64,000 bases of DNA from Dokdonella_A sp044227025 (GCF_044227025.1 NZ_JBGAFX010000001.1:1-64000); one strand, 5' to 3'. Counted from the stretch's first letter, positions 35,882-46,197 are shown. Made by a program: numbers and translations. Notes: generated by a model not told the origin, from the letters alone.

Positions 35882-38047
35882 ATGACCTCGATCCTGCGCG
35901 TCGCCCTGCCGGTGCCGCTGCACACCGTGTTCGACTACCGCGAGGGCGACACGCCCGCCGCGGTCGGCAGCCGTGTGCGGGTGCCATTCGGGCGACGGGA
36001 ACGGGTCGGCATCGTCGCCGCGCGGGTCGCCGCATCCGAGCTCGACGAGGAGCGTCTCAAGCCGATCGGCGCGGTCATCGACACGGCGCCCCTGCTCGAC
36101 GGGGAACTGCTCGCCACCCTGCGCTGGGCCGCGCGCTACTACCAGCACCCGCTCGGCGAGGTGCTGTTCGGGGCGATCCCTACCCGCCTGCGCAGCGTGC
36201 GTGCGTTGCCGGAGCCGGGCATCGCTGCTTTCGCGCTTGCTGCGGGCGGGCGCGCGGCACTCGCCGATCCCGCACGCCGGCACGCGCCGCGCATCGATGC
36301 CCTGCTCGCCGCGCTTGCCGGCGGGCCGCGCAGCGCGGCGCAACTCACCGCGCTCGCCGGCGCCGCAGCGCGCCGCAGCGCCCTCTCACGCGGCTGGATC
36401 GAACCCGTACGCCTGACCGGCGCACCGGCGACCGCTGGCGGCACGCCCGGGCCGGCACTGAATCCGGCGCAGCGCGACGCCGCCGCGGCGGTGATCGCTG
36501 CGCGCGGCTTCGGCGCGTTCCTGCTTGATGGCGTGACCGGCAGCGGCAAGACCGAGGTCTATCTCGAGATCATCCGCGACTGCCTCGCGCGCGACCGCCA
36601 GGCGCTCGTGCTGGTGCCGGAGATCGCACTCACGCCGCAAACCCTGCGGCGCTTCCGCGAACGCCTCGGCGTGGACGTCGCGGCCCTGCATTCGGGCCTT
36701 GGCGAAGGCGAACGTGAGCGCGCGTGGCTCGCCGCCGCGCGTGGCGAAGCACCGGTAGTGCTCGGCACCCGTTCGGCGATCTGGGTGCCGCTGGCGCGAC
36801 CGGGGCTGATCGTCGTCGACGAGGAACACGACACCTCGTACAAGCAACACGAGGGTTTCCGCTACCACGCGCGCGACGTCGCGGTGGTGCGTGCGAAGGC
36901 GCTCGACGTGCCGGTCGTGCTGGGCAGCGCGACGCCTTCGCTGGAATCGCTCGCGAACGTCGCCGCTGCACGCTACCGCAGCCTGCGCCTCGACCACCGC
37001 GCCGGGCTCGCGCAGCCGCCTGCCTTGCGCGTGGTCGACTTGCGCCACCAGCGACTGCAGCATGGGCTCGCGGCACCCACGCTGGACGCGATCGCGAGCT
37101 GCGTCGCGCGCGGCGAGCAGGTGCTGGTGTTCAAGAACCGGCGCGGCTATGCGCCAGTCCTCATCTGCCACGACTGCGGCTGGAGCGCGCACTGCCCCGA
37201 TTGCGAGCGCGCGTTGACCCTGCATCGCGCCGACGCGCGCCTGCGTTGCCATCACTGCGGTTTCGAGCAGCGCGTGCCGAGCGCCTGCCCGGCGTGCGGC
37301 GGGCTGGCCCTCAATGCGCTCGGCGAAGGCACCGAGCGGCTCGAGGAAGTCCTCAAGTCACGGTTCGAGGGCGTCCCGGTGGTGCGCGTCGACCGCGACA
37401 CCACGCGCGGACGACGCCTGCGCGATGCGCTGCTCGACAGCCTGCCTGGCGCCGGCGCACGCATCCTCGTCGGCACCCAGATGCTCGCCAAAGGCCACGA
37501 CCTGCCGCACCTGACCCTCGTCGTCGTGGTCGGCGTCGACGAGGGCCTGTACAGCATCGACTTCCGCGCCAGCGAACGCCTCGGCCAGCTGATCGTGCAA
37601 GTCGCCGGACGCGCCGGTCGCGCGGAACGACCGGGAACGGTGATCCTGCAGACACACGCGCCGGACCATCCGCTGCTCGGCGTGCTGCTCGACGGCGGGT
37701 ACCGCGCGCTGGCGCAGCGCCTGCTGCAGGAACGACGTGACGCAAGCCTGCCGCCGTTCGCGCAGTTCGCACTGTTGCGCGCGGAAGCAAAGGACAAGCT
37801 CGCGCTCGAGCGCTTCCTCGTCAGCGCGACGCAGGCCGCGGCCTGCGCAGGCATCCGCGCGCACGGACCGCTTGCGGCACCGATGCCACGCCGCGCTGGC
37901 GCGGATCGCGCCCAGGTTCTGCTCGAGTCGGCCGACCGCTCGACCCTGCAAGCCTTCCTGCCCGGTTGGCTCGACGCGCTGCGCGCGCTGCCGGACGAAC
38001 GCCGCCTGCGCTGGTCGATCGACGTCGATCCGGTGGATCTGTATTGA
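35882..38047 (+). CDS. priA: Primosomal protein N' (replication restart helicase PriA)
   Basis: A 721-residue helicase that reloads the replisome at stalled forks. The N-terminal 3'-end-binding domain (about residues 1-105) opens ILRVALPVPLHTVFDYR. The helicase core has Walker A GVTGSGKTEVYL, Walker B VDEEHDTSYKQ and motif III LGSATPSLESL. Eight zinc-binding cysteines follow (ICHDCGWSAHCPDCERAL, RCHHCGFEQRVP, CPACGG), and GTQMLAKGHDLPHLTLV and VAGRAGRAERPG are motifs V and VI. The start at 35882 suits the domain boundary. It diverges from the sigma factor gene across the DnaA-box region. Confidence 0.95.
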   Translation: MTSILRVALPVPLHTVFDYREGDTPAAVGSRVRVPFGRRERVGIVAARVAASELDEERLKPIGAVIDTAPLLDGELLATLRWAARYYQHPLGEVLFGAIPTRLRSVRALPEPGIAAFALAAGGRAALADPARRHAPRIDALLAALAGGPRSAAQLTALAGAAARRSALSRGWIEPVRLTGAPATAGGTPGPALNPAQRDAAAAVIAARGFGAFLLDGVTGSGKTEVYLEIIRDCLARDRQALVLVPEIALTPQTLRRFRERLGVDVAALHSGLGEGERERAWLAAARGEAPVVLGTRSAIWVPLARPGLIVVDEEHDTSYKQHEGFRYHARDVAVVRAKALDVPVVLGSATPSLESLANVAAARYRSLRLDHRAGLAQPPALRVVDLRHQRLQHGLAAPTLDAIASCVARGEQVLVFKNRRGYAPVLICHDCGWSAHCPDCERALTLHRADARLRCHHCGFEQRVPSACPACGGLALNALGEGTERLEEVLKSRFEGVPVVRVDRDTTRGRRLRDALLDSLPGAGARILVGTQMLAKGHDLPHLTLVVVVGVDEGLYSIDFRASERLGQLIVQVAGRAGRAERPGTVILQTHAPDHPLLGVLLDGGYRALAQRLLQERRDASLPPFAQFALLRAEAKDKLALERFLVSATQAAACAGIRAHGPLAAPMPRRAGADRAQVLLESADRSTLQAFLPGWLDALRALPDERRLRWSIDVDPVDLY

Positions 38048-38110
38048 GGAAAGCCGGAGCAGGCGACGCGATGTGCGATCCTCGCGCTCCGTCCATGGCC
38101 AAGGTCAAAG

Positions 38111-40039
<1,929 letters not shown>

Positions 40040-40111
40040 AGCAAAGCCACGTGTCCGGGTCGGCGACGAAACGGCGTTTTCCTGAGCATCCCCGTGCCCG
40101 GAGATTGCGCC

Positions 40112-41389
40112 ATGTGTCCGATGTTCCGCTGGTTTGCAGCCCTGGTTCTGCTCGTCCTCGTCGCGCCGGCGGGTGCGCCGGCGATCGCCGGCACGACGAC
40201 CTGGACCTGGCCCGGCCCATCGCCCTGCAATACGACCTTGCAGGCGTGCATCAACCACGCATCGAGCGGGGAGGTCGTCGAAATCGCGAGCAACGGTCCG
40301 ATTGCCGAAACGATCGAGATCTCGGGCAAGAGCCTGAACCTGCGCCCTGCGAGCGGATTCTCGCCCGTGTTTGCCGGCGCCTCGTCCAACGATGCGATCG
40401 ACATTTTCGGCGGCGCCGCGCTGGTCGGGATCGTCATCCAGGGCATGACCATCCGCGACGGCAGCATCACCGCGTACCAGGGCGGCAGTGCTCCGTTCTA
40501 CGCGACCATCCAGGGCAACGTCATCGAGGCCGATGGACTCGACGCCAACCGCACGGCGATTGCGGTGCGACCGTTCGGCAGCAGCCCCACCGGCGAGATG
40601 CACTTCACGGTCATCGACAACGCGATCAACCTCGGCTTCCTGCAAGGCGATGATATCGCCGCGATCGGGGTCGAGGATCTGTCCGGCCCGACCACCGGCG
40701 TCATCGCAGGCAACGCGATTCTCGGCGGTGGCACCTGGAGCACGCTGGGCGCGATCCGCCTGCGCAACAGCGGCGGCAGCGCCGAGGTGGACATCCATCA
40801 CAACCGCATCGCGGCGAGTGGCTACAACGGCGGCGTCGTGCTCGTACAGGACGACGCGACCGGGACGCTGGATGCGCGCGTCGTCAACAACCTCGTGACC
40901 GGCACGATCGACATCATGGGCCCGCAACCGGGCGCGATTTCGCTGCTCGCAAGCGCCGGCAGCCTGCATGCCGACGTGCTCGGCAACACGCTCGCGGGCA
41001 ACGACACCGGTTTCATCGCGACGGCCAGCGCCGGCGCGAGCCTTACCGGCACGCTCGCCAACACGCTCATCGCCGACAACAGCGTGCGCGGCGTGGTGAT
41101 CGGAACATCCATCGCCGGCGGCTTCATCAACAACCACAATCTCGTGTTCGGCAATGGCGCGAACACGTTCACGCCGGGATCCGGCACGGTGCAGGCCGAT
41201 CCGTTGTTCGCCGGCCCCGGCGACTTCCGCCCGCGCGGAAACTCGCCCGTGCGCGACGCCGGCAACACCGCGCTGGCCGCCGGCATCGGCACCGATCTCG
41301 ACGGCGCGCCGCGAGTGTCCGGAGCGGCGGTCGACATCGGCGCGTGGGAGATCGGCGATGTGATCTTCGCGAACGGCTTCGATGCGTGA
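40112..41389 (+). CDS. Secreted right-handed beta-helix protein with choice-of-anchor-Q type C-terminus
   Basis: A 425-residue protein from the ATG at 40112, which has GGAGA seven bases before. A signal peptide (to about residue 30, cut near AIAG) is followed by a parallel beta-helix made of repeated turns (IQGNVIEADG, IDNAINLGFLQG, IAGNAILGGG, HHNRIAASG, VNNLVTGT, LGNTLAGNDTG). The last 60 residues have the choice-of-anchor pattern NTFTPGSGTVQADPLF, DFRPRGNSPVRDAGN and VDIGAWEI, and the chain ends GDVIFANGFDA. No catalytic residues of pectin lyases are evident. It is probably an exported or surface-exposed protein. Confidence 0.8.
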   Translation: MCPMFRWFAALVLLVLVAPAGAPAIAGTTTWTWPGPSPCNTTLQACINHASSGEVVEIASNGPIAETIEISGKSLNLRPASGFSPVFAGASSNDAIDIFGGAALVGIVIQGMTIRDGSITAYQGGSAPFYATIQGNVIEADGLDANRTAIAVRPFGSSPTGEMHFTVIDNAINLGFLQGDDIAAIGVEDLSGPTTGVIAGNAILGGGTWSTLGAIRLRNSGGSAEVDIHHNRIAASGYNGGVVLVQDDATGTLDARVVNNLVTGTIDIMGPQPGAISLLASAGSLHADVLGNTLAGNDTGFIATASAGASLTGTLANTLIADNSVRGVVIGTSIAGGFINNHNLVFGNGANTFTPGSGTVQADPLFAGPGDFRPRGNSPVRDAGNTALAAGIGTDLDGAPRVSGAAVDIGAWEIGDVIFANGFDA

Positions 41390-41738
41390 TCGAAGCGCAC
41401 CGGGCGTGAAGGTGTTTCGACTTCGCGGAACTCCGTTCCGCGAGGCTCAGTCAGAACGGCACATGAGGCAAGCAGGCCGAAAATTGCTCCTGCATTTTCG
41501 GCATTCGGGCCGTCCGTGGCCGTCAGCCGAAAATTGCTCCTGCATTTTCGGCATTCGGGCCGTCCGTGGCCGTCAGCCGAAAATTGCTCCTGCGTTTTCG
41601 GCATTCGGGCCGTCCCTGGCCGTCAGCCGAAAATTGCTCCTGCGTTTTCGGCATTCGGGCCGTCCCTGGCCGTCAGCCGAAAATTGCTCCTGCGTTTTCG
41701 GCATTCGGGCCGTCCCTGGCCGTCAGCAACCTTCGCGC
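41390..41738. other. Non-coding gap between convergent genes, mostly tandem repeat
   Basis: The gap between the beta-helix gene and rpoH contains 86 bases of unremarkable sequence and then the 5 x 50 bp repeat array (41476-41725), which ends 13 bases from the rpoH stop. I see no gene in it. The open frames across it cycle through the three phases because 50 is not a multiple of three. Confidence 0.7.
41476..41725. repeat. Tandem array of five 50-bp units, each with a hairpin
   Basis: Five head-to-tail 50-base units start at 41476, 41526, 41576, 41626 and 41676 with no spacers. Every unit begins GCCGAAAAT and has the facing arm ATTTTCGGC (units 1-2) or GTTTTCGGC (units 3-5), with a 9-base loop. 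Units 1-2 read CCGTCCGTGG and units 3-5 CCGTCCCTGG near the end, so two subfamilies have expanded separately. The hairpins are symmetric and could end transcripts from both convergent genes. Confidence 0.95.
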
Positions 41739-42599
41739 TCAGGCCTCGAACAAGGTCCGCATCTTCTTCATCGCGTTCGATTCGATCTGGCGGATGCGTT
41801 CGGCGGAGACGCCGTATTCGTCGGCAAGCTCCTGCAACGTCGCCTTTTCGCCGTCCTTCAGCCAGCGACGCTGGATGATGTCGCGGGAACGCTGGTCGAG
41901 CTTGATCAAGCCGCGCTGCAACGTGTCGAGGCTCGACTCCTCCTCCGACTCCGCCTCGACCATCGCATATGGATCGGCCGCGTGGTCGATCAGGAACGCG
42001 GACGGCGCCGGCTTTTCGTCGTCGTCGGCATCGGTCGGCGCGTCGAATGCGACGTCGCGACCATTGAGGCGTGCTTCCATTTCGAGCACGGTCGCGGCCG
42101 GCACGCCGAGTTCGCGCGCGACGGTGTTGACCTCTTCCGAATTCATCCAGCCGAGGCGCTTCTTCGACTTGCGCAGATTGAAGAACAGCTTGCGCTGCGC
42201 CTTGGTCGTGGCGACCTTCACGATGCGCCAGTTGCGCAGGATGAACTCGTGCATCTCGGCGCGGATCCAGTGGACCGCGAAGGACACCAGGCGCACGCCG
42301 TGCTCGGGGTCGAAACGCTTGACCGCCTTCATCAGCCCGATGTTGCCTTCCTGGATCAGGTCGGCGACCTGCAGGCCGTACCCGGAATAGCCACGCGCAA
42401 CATGCACGACGAAGCGCAGGTGCGAAAGCACCATCCGCTTGGCCGCGTCGAGGTCGTTGTCGCCGTTGAAGCGACGCGCGAGATCCTGCTCCTCGTCCTG
42501 CGTCAGCATCGGGATCTGGTGGACCGCATTGACGTAGGCGTCGAGGCTGCCGATCGCGACCGGCATCGGGAAGTTGCTTGCGACCAAGGTATTGCTCAT
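41739..42599 (-). CDS. rpoH: RNA polymerase sigma-32 (heat shock) factor
   Basis: A 286-residue sigma factor directing heat-shock transcription. The start at 42599 (MSNTLVASNFP) has GAGGAG upstream. Region 2 includes VLSHLRFVVHVARGYSGYGL, DLIQEGNIGLMKAVKRFDP and VSFAVHWIRAEMHEFILRNW. The RpoH box (Q-R-K-L-F-F-N-L-R) is present exactly: AQRKLFFNLRKSKKRL. Region 4 has TLQELADEYGVSAERIRQIE. A CIRCE element sits just upstream. An acidic insertion (DADDDEKPAPSA) in region 3 is slightly unusual. Confidence 0.97.
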   Translation of the reverse strand: MSNTLVASNFPMPVAIGSLDAYVNAVHQIPMLTQDEEQDLARRFNGDNDLDAAKRMVLSHLRFVVHVARGYSGYGLQVADLIQEGNIGLMKAVKRFDPEHGVRLVSFAVHWIRAEMHEFILRNWRIVKVATTKAQRKLFFNLRKSKKRLGWMNSEEVNTVARELGVPAATVLEMEARLNGRDVAFDAPTDADDDEKPAPSAFLIDHAADPYAMVEAESEEESSLDTLQRGLIKLDQRSRDIIQRRWLKDGEKATLQELADEYGVSAERIRQIESNAMKKMRTLFEA

Positions 42600-42628
42600 G
42601 GATCTGGACTCCTCATGCTGCCGTGACT

Positions 42629-42655
42629 CTAGCACTCGCCTCCTTGGAGTGCTAA
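42629..42655. promoter_or_regulatory. CIRCE element (HrcA operator) upstream of rpoH
   Basis: The sequence is CTAGCACTC, nine bases of spacer, then GAGTGCTAA. This matches the CIRCE consensus TTAGCACTC-N9-GAGTGCTAA at 17 of 18 arm positions. It lies 29 bases before the rpoH start codon, in the promoter or 5' leader. HrcA binding there would repress rpoH until unfolded proteins occupy GroEL. hrcA itself is not in the window. Confidence 0.88.
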
Positions 42656-42813
42656 ACCCGGCCAGAGTTCCTGGTGGCCATCCCGCCACGCCTGAATACT
42701 GAACCGAGCGGTATTGTACCCTCAAGTTTTGTATTCTGCATGAGCGCTGGCGAAACAGTGTGTCCCATGGGTTCATGCTAAGTGCTTGATTAGCATGAAG
42801 CCAGTGGAAGAGG

Positions 42814-43533
42814 TCATGCCACGGAGACAGCTCCCGTCAGATCCGTGGCTGCGGGGAGGCGCCAGTCGACCGGTCCATGGCCGCGATCGCGCAGGTACTC
42901 GTTCGCGCGCGAGAAATGCCCGCAGCCGATGAAGCCCCGATGCGCCGACAGCGGCGACGGATGCGGCGCCTTGAGGACGAGGTGGCGCTGGCGGTCGATC
43001 AGCTTGCCTTTCGCCTGGGCATAGCTGCCCCACAGCAGGAACACGAGGTTCTCGCGCTCGCGGTTGAGTGCATCGACACAGGCGTCGGTGAAGCCTTCCC
43101 AACCCTTGCCCGCGTGCGAACCCGCGAGGCCGTGCTCGACCGTCAGCACGGCATTGAGCAGCAGCACTCCCTGCCGCGCCCACGGCAACAGGCAACCATG
43201 GTCGGGCCGCGCAATGCCGAGGTCGCGCTGGAGTTCCTTGAAGATGTTCTCCAGCGACGGCGGCACCGGCACGCCGGGGCGGACCGAAAAGCACAGTCCG
43301 TGCGCCTGCCCGGGTCCGTGGTACGGGTCCTGGCCGAGGATCACGACCTTGACCGCGTCGAACGGTGTGCAGTCGAGCGCCGCGAAGATCTGCGGCCCGG
43401 GCGGATAAATGACCTTGCCGGCGCGCTTCTCCGCACGCAGGAACTCGGCCAGCGCGAGCATCGACGGTTGTTCGAACATGGTGCCGACGCGCGCCTTCCA
43501 CGTCGGCTCGAGCCGGACCCGGTCCTCGCTCAC
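42814..43533 (-). CDS. ung: Uracil-DNA glycosylase
   Basis: A 239-residue family-1 enzyme that removes uracil from DNA. The catalytic water-activating motif ILGQDPYHGPGQAHGL has D69, and the minor-groove loop APHPSPLSAHRGF has the catalytic histidine. LLLNAVLTVEHGLAGSHAGKG and the LLWGSYAQAKG segment are also conserved. It starts at a GTG at 43533 overlapping the stop of the receiver gene (GTGA), so it is translationally coupled to the ftsEX-receiver chain. Confidence 0.96.
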   Translation of the reverse strand: MSEDRVRLEPTWKARVGTMFEQPSMLALAEFLRAEKRAGKVIYPPGPQIFAALDCTPFDAVKVVILGQDPYHGPGQAHGLCFSVRPGVPVPPSLENIFKELQRDLGIARPDHGCLLPWARQGVLLLNAVLTVEHGLAGSHAGKGWEGFTDACVDALNRERENLVFLLWGSYAQAKGKLIDRQRHLVLKAPHPSPLSAHRGFIGCGHFSRANEYLRDRGHGPVDWRLPAATDLTGAVSVA

Positions 43534-44384
43534 GCCGAGGCGCCGGCCTGTTCGCGCTGACGGCGCGACACGCGCAACTGGAACTGCAACTTGTTGACCA
43601 GCAGGCGCTCCTCGACCGGCTTGTGCACGAGGTCGTTCGCGCCAATGCGCAGCAGCGTGGTCTGGTTGGCCGGATTGTCGTCACCAGTCATCACCAGCAC
43701 CGGCAATGCGCCCTTCGGCCAGCCGAAGTGGTTGCGGATGCGCTCGAGCAGGTCTCCTCCGCTGAGTTCGCCCTTCAGCACGACGTCGGTCAGCACGAGG
43801 TCGACGCCCGGCCCGTTGTGCTGCGCGCGCCATGTCTCGAGCAGGGCAAGCGCATCCTCGACGCTGACCACGTGCGTGACCTTGAAGCCGCACTTCTCCA
43901 TCATGCGCCGCGTCGCCAGCGCGACCACGCGGCTGTCCTCGACATACAACACCGTGCCGTCGACCTGCTCCGCCGGCCTGACGTAGCCGCGGATGAACGC
44001 GGCGAGCGCATCGAAGCCGAGCGCCTTGTCGAAATAGTCGGTGACATGACTCGACAGCGTGCGCGCAACAAGACGTTCCTGCACGTCGCCGGAAACGACG
44101 ATCAGCGGGATGTAGGCCTGGTTCGAGTTTTCGCGCAACAGGCGCGCGAGTTCGAGCCCGTCCATGTCCGGCAGGCGCAACGCGGTGGTGACGAGATCGA
44201 ACACGCCGCCATCGAGGTGGGTGCGCGCCTCCGCACCGGTACCGCAACCGATCACCACCGCGTTCGGCAACTCGGTCTTCAGCACGCGCTCGATCAGCTG
44301 GCGTACCACGCGTGAACCGTCGACGACGAGCACGCGCGGCTCATCGCTGGAGATGTGGCGAGTGAGCGAGACCTCGCCGCTCAT
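43530..44384 (-). CDS. Tandem receiver-domain response regulator (REC-REC), first domain degenerate
   Basis: A 284-residue protein with two receiver domains and no output domain. The first (about residues 15-135) reads VLVVDGSRVVR in place of the acidic pair and VTTALRLPDMDG at the phospho-acceptor site, where alanine (A68) replaces aspartate. The second (about 141-270) keeps VLYVEDSRVV, D199 in DLVLTDVVLKG, VMTGDDN and VHKPVEE, so it can be phosphorylated. It starts at 44384 overlapping the ftsX stop (ATGA) and its own stop overlaps ung. No histidine kinase is nearby. Confidence 0.88.
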   Translation of the reverse strand: MSGEVSLTRHISSDEPRVLVVDGSRVVRQLIERVLKTELPNAVVIGCGTGAEARTHLDGGVFDLVTTALRLPDMDGLELARLLRENSNQAYIPLIVVSGDVQERLVARTLSSHVTDYFDKALGFDALAAFIRGYVRPAEQVDGTVLYVEDSRVVALATRRMMEKCGFKVTHVVSVEDALALLETWRAQHNGPGVDLVLTDVVLKGELSGGDLLERIRNHFGWPKGALPVLVMTGDDNPANQTTLLRIGANDLVHKPVEERLLVNKLQFQLRVSRRQREQAGASA

Positions 44385-45376
44385 CCCGGCCGCCCCGCCG
44401 CCAGATGGCGCGCGGTCACGATCCATGCGCCGCACCAGCCGAGCAGCGCGCTCGCGACGACGACCGCGGCCACCGCGTTGAGACCGATGCCGTGCAGCGC
44501 GAAGCGATGTGCATAGCTGTCGACCAGCCGGCCGATCGGCTCGGCCAACGCAAGCTCCACCGCGGCGACGATCAGCAGTGCGAACGCGGCGCCGAGCAGG
44601 CCGTACCACAGGCCCGCGTACAGGAACGGGCGACGCACGAAGCCGTTGCTCGCGCCGATCATCTGCATCACCGAGATTTCCGCCGACCTTGCCTGGATGT
44701 CCATGCGCACCGTATTGCCGATCACCAGCAGGGTCGCCAGCGCGAGCAACGCGGCGACCACCGCGACCACACGCTCGCCGAAATGCAGGATTCCGGACAG
44801 CTTGCGCCGCCATGCCGCGTCATACTGCACCAGATCAACGCGCGTGTCCGCCCGCAATGCCGCAACCAGTGGCGGCTCGTCGAGATCGGTCGCCTCGCGC
44901 GGGGTCAGCACCAGCACGGTCGGCAGCGGGTTGCCCTGCAGCGCATCGAGCGCCTCGCCGAAACCCGACAGCTGGCGGAACTCGGCCAGACCCTGCTCCG
45001 GCGTGCGCAGCAGCACCGCGGCGACATCGCTGCGCCGGCGCAGTTCGTCGGCGCACGCGCTGGCGCTGCGCGCATCGAGGCCGGGCTTGAGGAACGCGGT
45101 CACCTCGCGCGCCTCGCGCAGGCCGCCGGACAATTCGCGCGCGTTGTCGAACACCAGCCAGAACAGCAGCGGCAGGGCGAGCGCGAAGCCGAGCACGAGC
45201 ACGGTCAGCGCGGTCGACCAGGGTCTTGCGGCGAGCCGGCCGAGGCTGGAAAAGAAGCCGTAGAAATGCTGGTCGCGCCAGGCCGCGAGCCGCTCGCCGA
45301 GCGGTGCGCGCGGGCCGCGTGGCTCGGCGCCTTTGGGCGCCGGCGCGGCGCGATTGGGCGTTGCCTGCGGACTCAT
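44381..45376 (-). CDS. ftsX: Cell division protein FtsX
   Basis: A 331-residue permease with four transmembrane segments: one at residues 52-74 (TALTVLVLGFALALPLLFWL), and three in the C-terminal FtsX domain. The periplasmic loop (REVTAFLKPGLD onward) activates murein amidases through EnvC-type partners in this family. MQMIGASNGFVRRPFLYAGL is the characteristic FtsX cytoplasmic coupling segment. The proline-rich N-terminus (about residues 1-38) is longer than in E. coli. Its ATG overlaps the ftsE stop and its stop overlaps the receiver gene. Confidence 0.94.
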   Translation of the reverse strand: MSPQATPNRAAPAPKGAEPRGPRAPLGERLAAWRDQHFYGFFSSLGRLAARPWSTALTVLVLGFALALPLLFWLVFDNARELSGGLREAREVTAFLKPGLDARSASACADELRRRSDVAAVLLRTPEQGLAEFRQLSGFGEALDALQGNPLPTVLVLTPREATDLDEPPLVAALRADTRVDLVQYDAAWRRKLSGILHFGERVVAVVAALLALATLLVIGNTVRMDIQARSAEISVMQMIGASNGFVRRPFLYAGLWYGLLGAAFALLIVAAVELALAEPIGRLVDSYAHRFALHGIGLNAVAAVVVASALLGWCGAWIVTARHLAAGRPG

Positions 45377-46053
45377 GCGGCCTTCGCCGGGGGATGGTAG
45401 TCGTCGACGAGGCGTCCATGGTCGAGCACCAGCACGCGCTTCTGCATGCGCTTGAGCAGCAGCAGGTCATGGCTGGCAATCAGCACGGTGGTGCCGACCG
45501 CACCGAACTCGGCGAACAGGTTCATGATCTCCAGAGACAGCTGCGGATCGAGGTTGCCGGTCGGCTCGTCGGCGATGATCAGCGGTGGCTTGGCGACGAT
45601 CGCGCGCGCGATGCCGACGCGCTGCTGTTCGCCGGTCGACAGCGCGAGCGGCGACGCCTTCTCGCGTGCGAGCAGGCCGACCTTGTCGAGCGCCGCGCGC
45701 ACGCGCTTGGCGGTTTCCGTGCGCGAGGTTCCGGCGATCAGGAGCGGCAACGCGACATTGTCGAACACGCTGCGGTCGGTCAGCAGGCGATGGTCCTGGA
45801 ACACCATGCCGATGCCGCGCCGGTGTTGCGGGATGCCGCGCCGGCGCACGCGAGCAAGTTCGCGATCATTGACCGTGACGTACCCGCGAGTCGGCCGCTC
45901 CGCCAGACTCACCAGCTTGAGCAGGGTGCTCTTGCCCGCGCCCGAATGCCCGGTCACGAAGGCCATCTCGCCCGCCGCGATCTCGAAGCTGAGCTCGGCC
46001 AGCGCATCGAGTCCGGTGGTGTAGCGCTTGCTGACGTTGTCGAAGCGGATCAT
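45373..46053 (-). CDS. ftsE: Cell division ATP-binding protein FtsE
   Basis: A 226-residue ATPase, the cytosolic partner of FtsX. The start at 46053 (MIRFDNVSKRYTTG) is the family start. Walker A is GHSGAGKSTLLKL, the Q-loop IGMVFQDHRLLTD, the signature LSTGEQQRVGIARA, and Walker B PPLIIADEPTGNLD. The pair couples ATP hydrolysis to peptidoglycan hydrolase activation at the septum. ftsY and rpoH usually adjoin ftsEX in gammaproteobacteria; rpoH lies three genes downstream here. Confidence 0.95.
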   Translation of the reverse strand: MIRFDNVSKRYTTGLDALAELSFEIAAGEMAFVTGHSGAGKSTLLKLVSLAERPTRGYVTVNDRELARVRRRGIPQHRRGIGMVFQDHRLLTDRSVFDNVALPLLIAGTSRTETAKRVRAALDKVGLLAREKASPLALSTGEQQRVGIARAIVAKPPLIIADEPTGNLDPQLSLEIMNLFAEFGAVGTTVLIASHDLLLLKRMQKRVLVLDHGRLVDDYHPPAKAA

Positions 46054-46060
46054 TGACGGC

Positions 46061-46197
46061 CGGGATTGGTGATTCGTGACTGATGATTGGCAAAAACCGC
46101 GTCCGCGGAGATTGTACGGGTTGCGCCCCGATTTGCATCCGGCACCGGGACGCCTGCTCGCCCGGTCCAATCACCAATCATGAATCACCAATCCGGG
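46061..46197. repeat. Imperfect 30-bp inverted repeat of GATTGGT-type heptamers
   Basis: The arms at 46061-46090 and 46167-46197 are near-inverted copies built of repeated GGTGATTC / GGTGATTGG units, separated by 76 bases. They fill the gap between gspF (stop at 46198) and ftsE (start at 46053). Such heptamer-like intergenic repeats are common in Xanthomonadales. The 3' arm lies right against the gspF stop and may terminate its transcript. Confidence 0.7.

Noticed and set aside
41476..41725. CRISPR array
   Set aside because: The five 50-bp units are contiguous and nearly identical, with no unique spacers and no cas genes nearby.
41382..42626. 414-codon frame through the tandem repeats and antisense to rpoH
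   Set aside because: It arises because the 50-bp repeat has no stop in any phase; it continues as antisense of rpoH and has no ribosome site.
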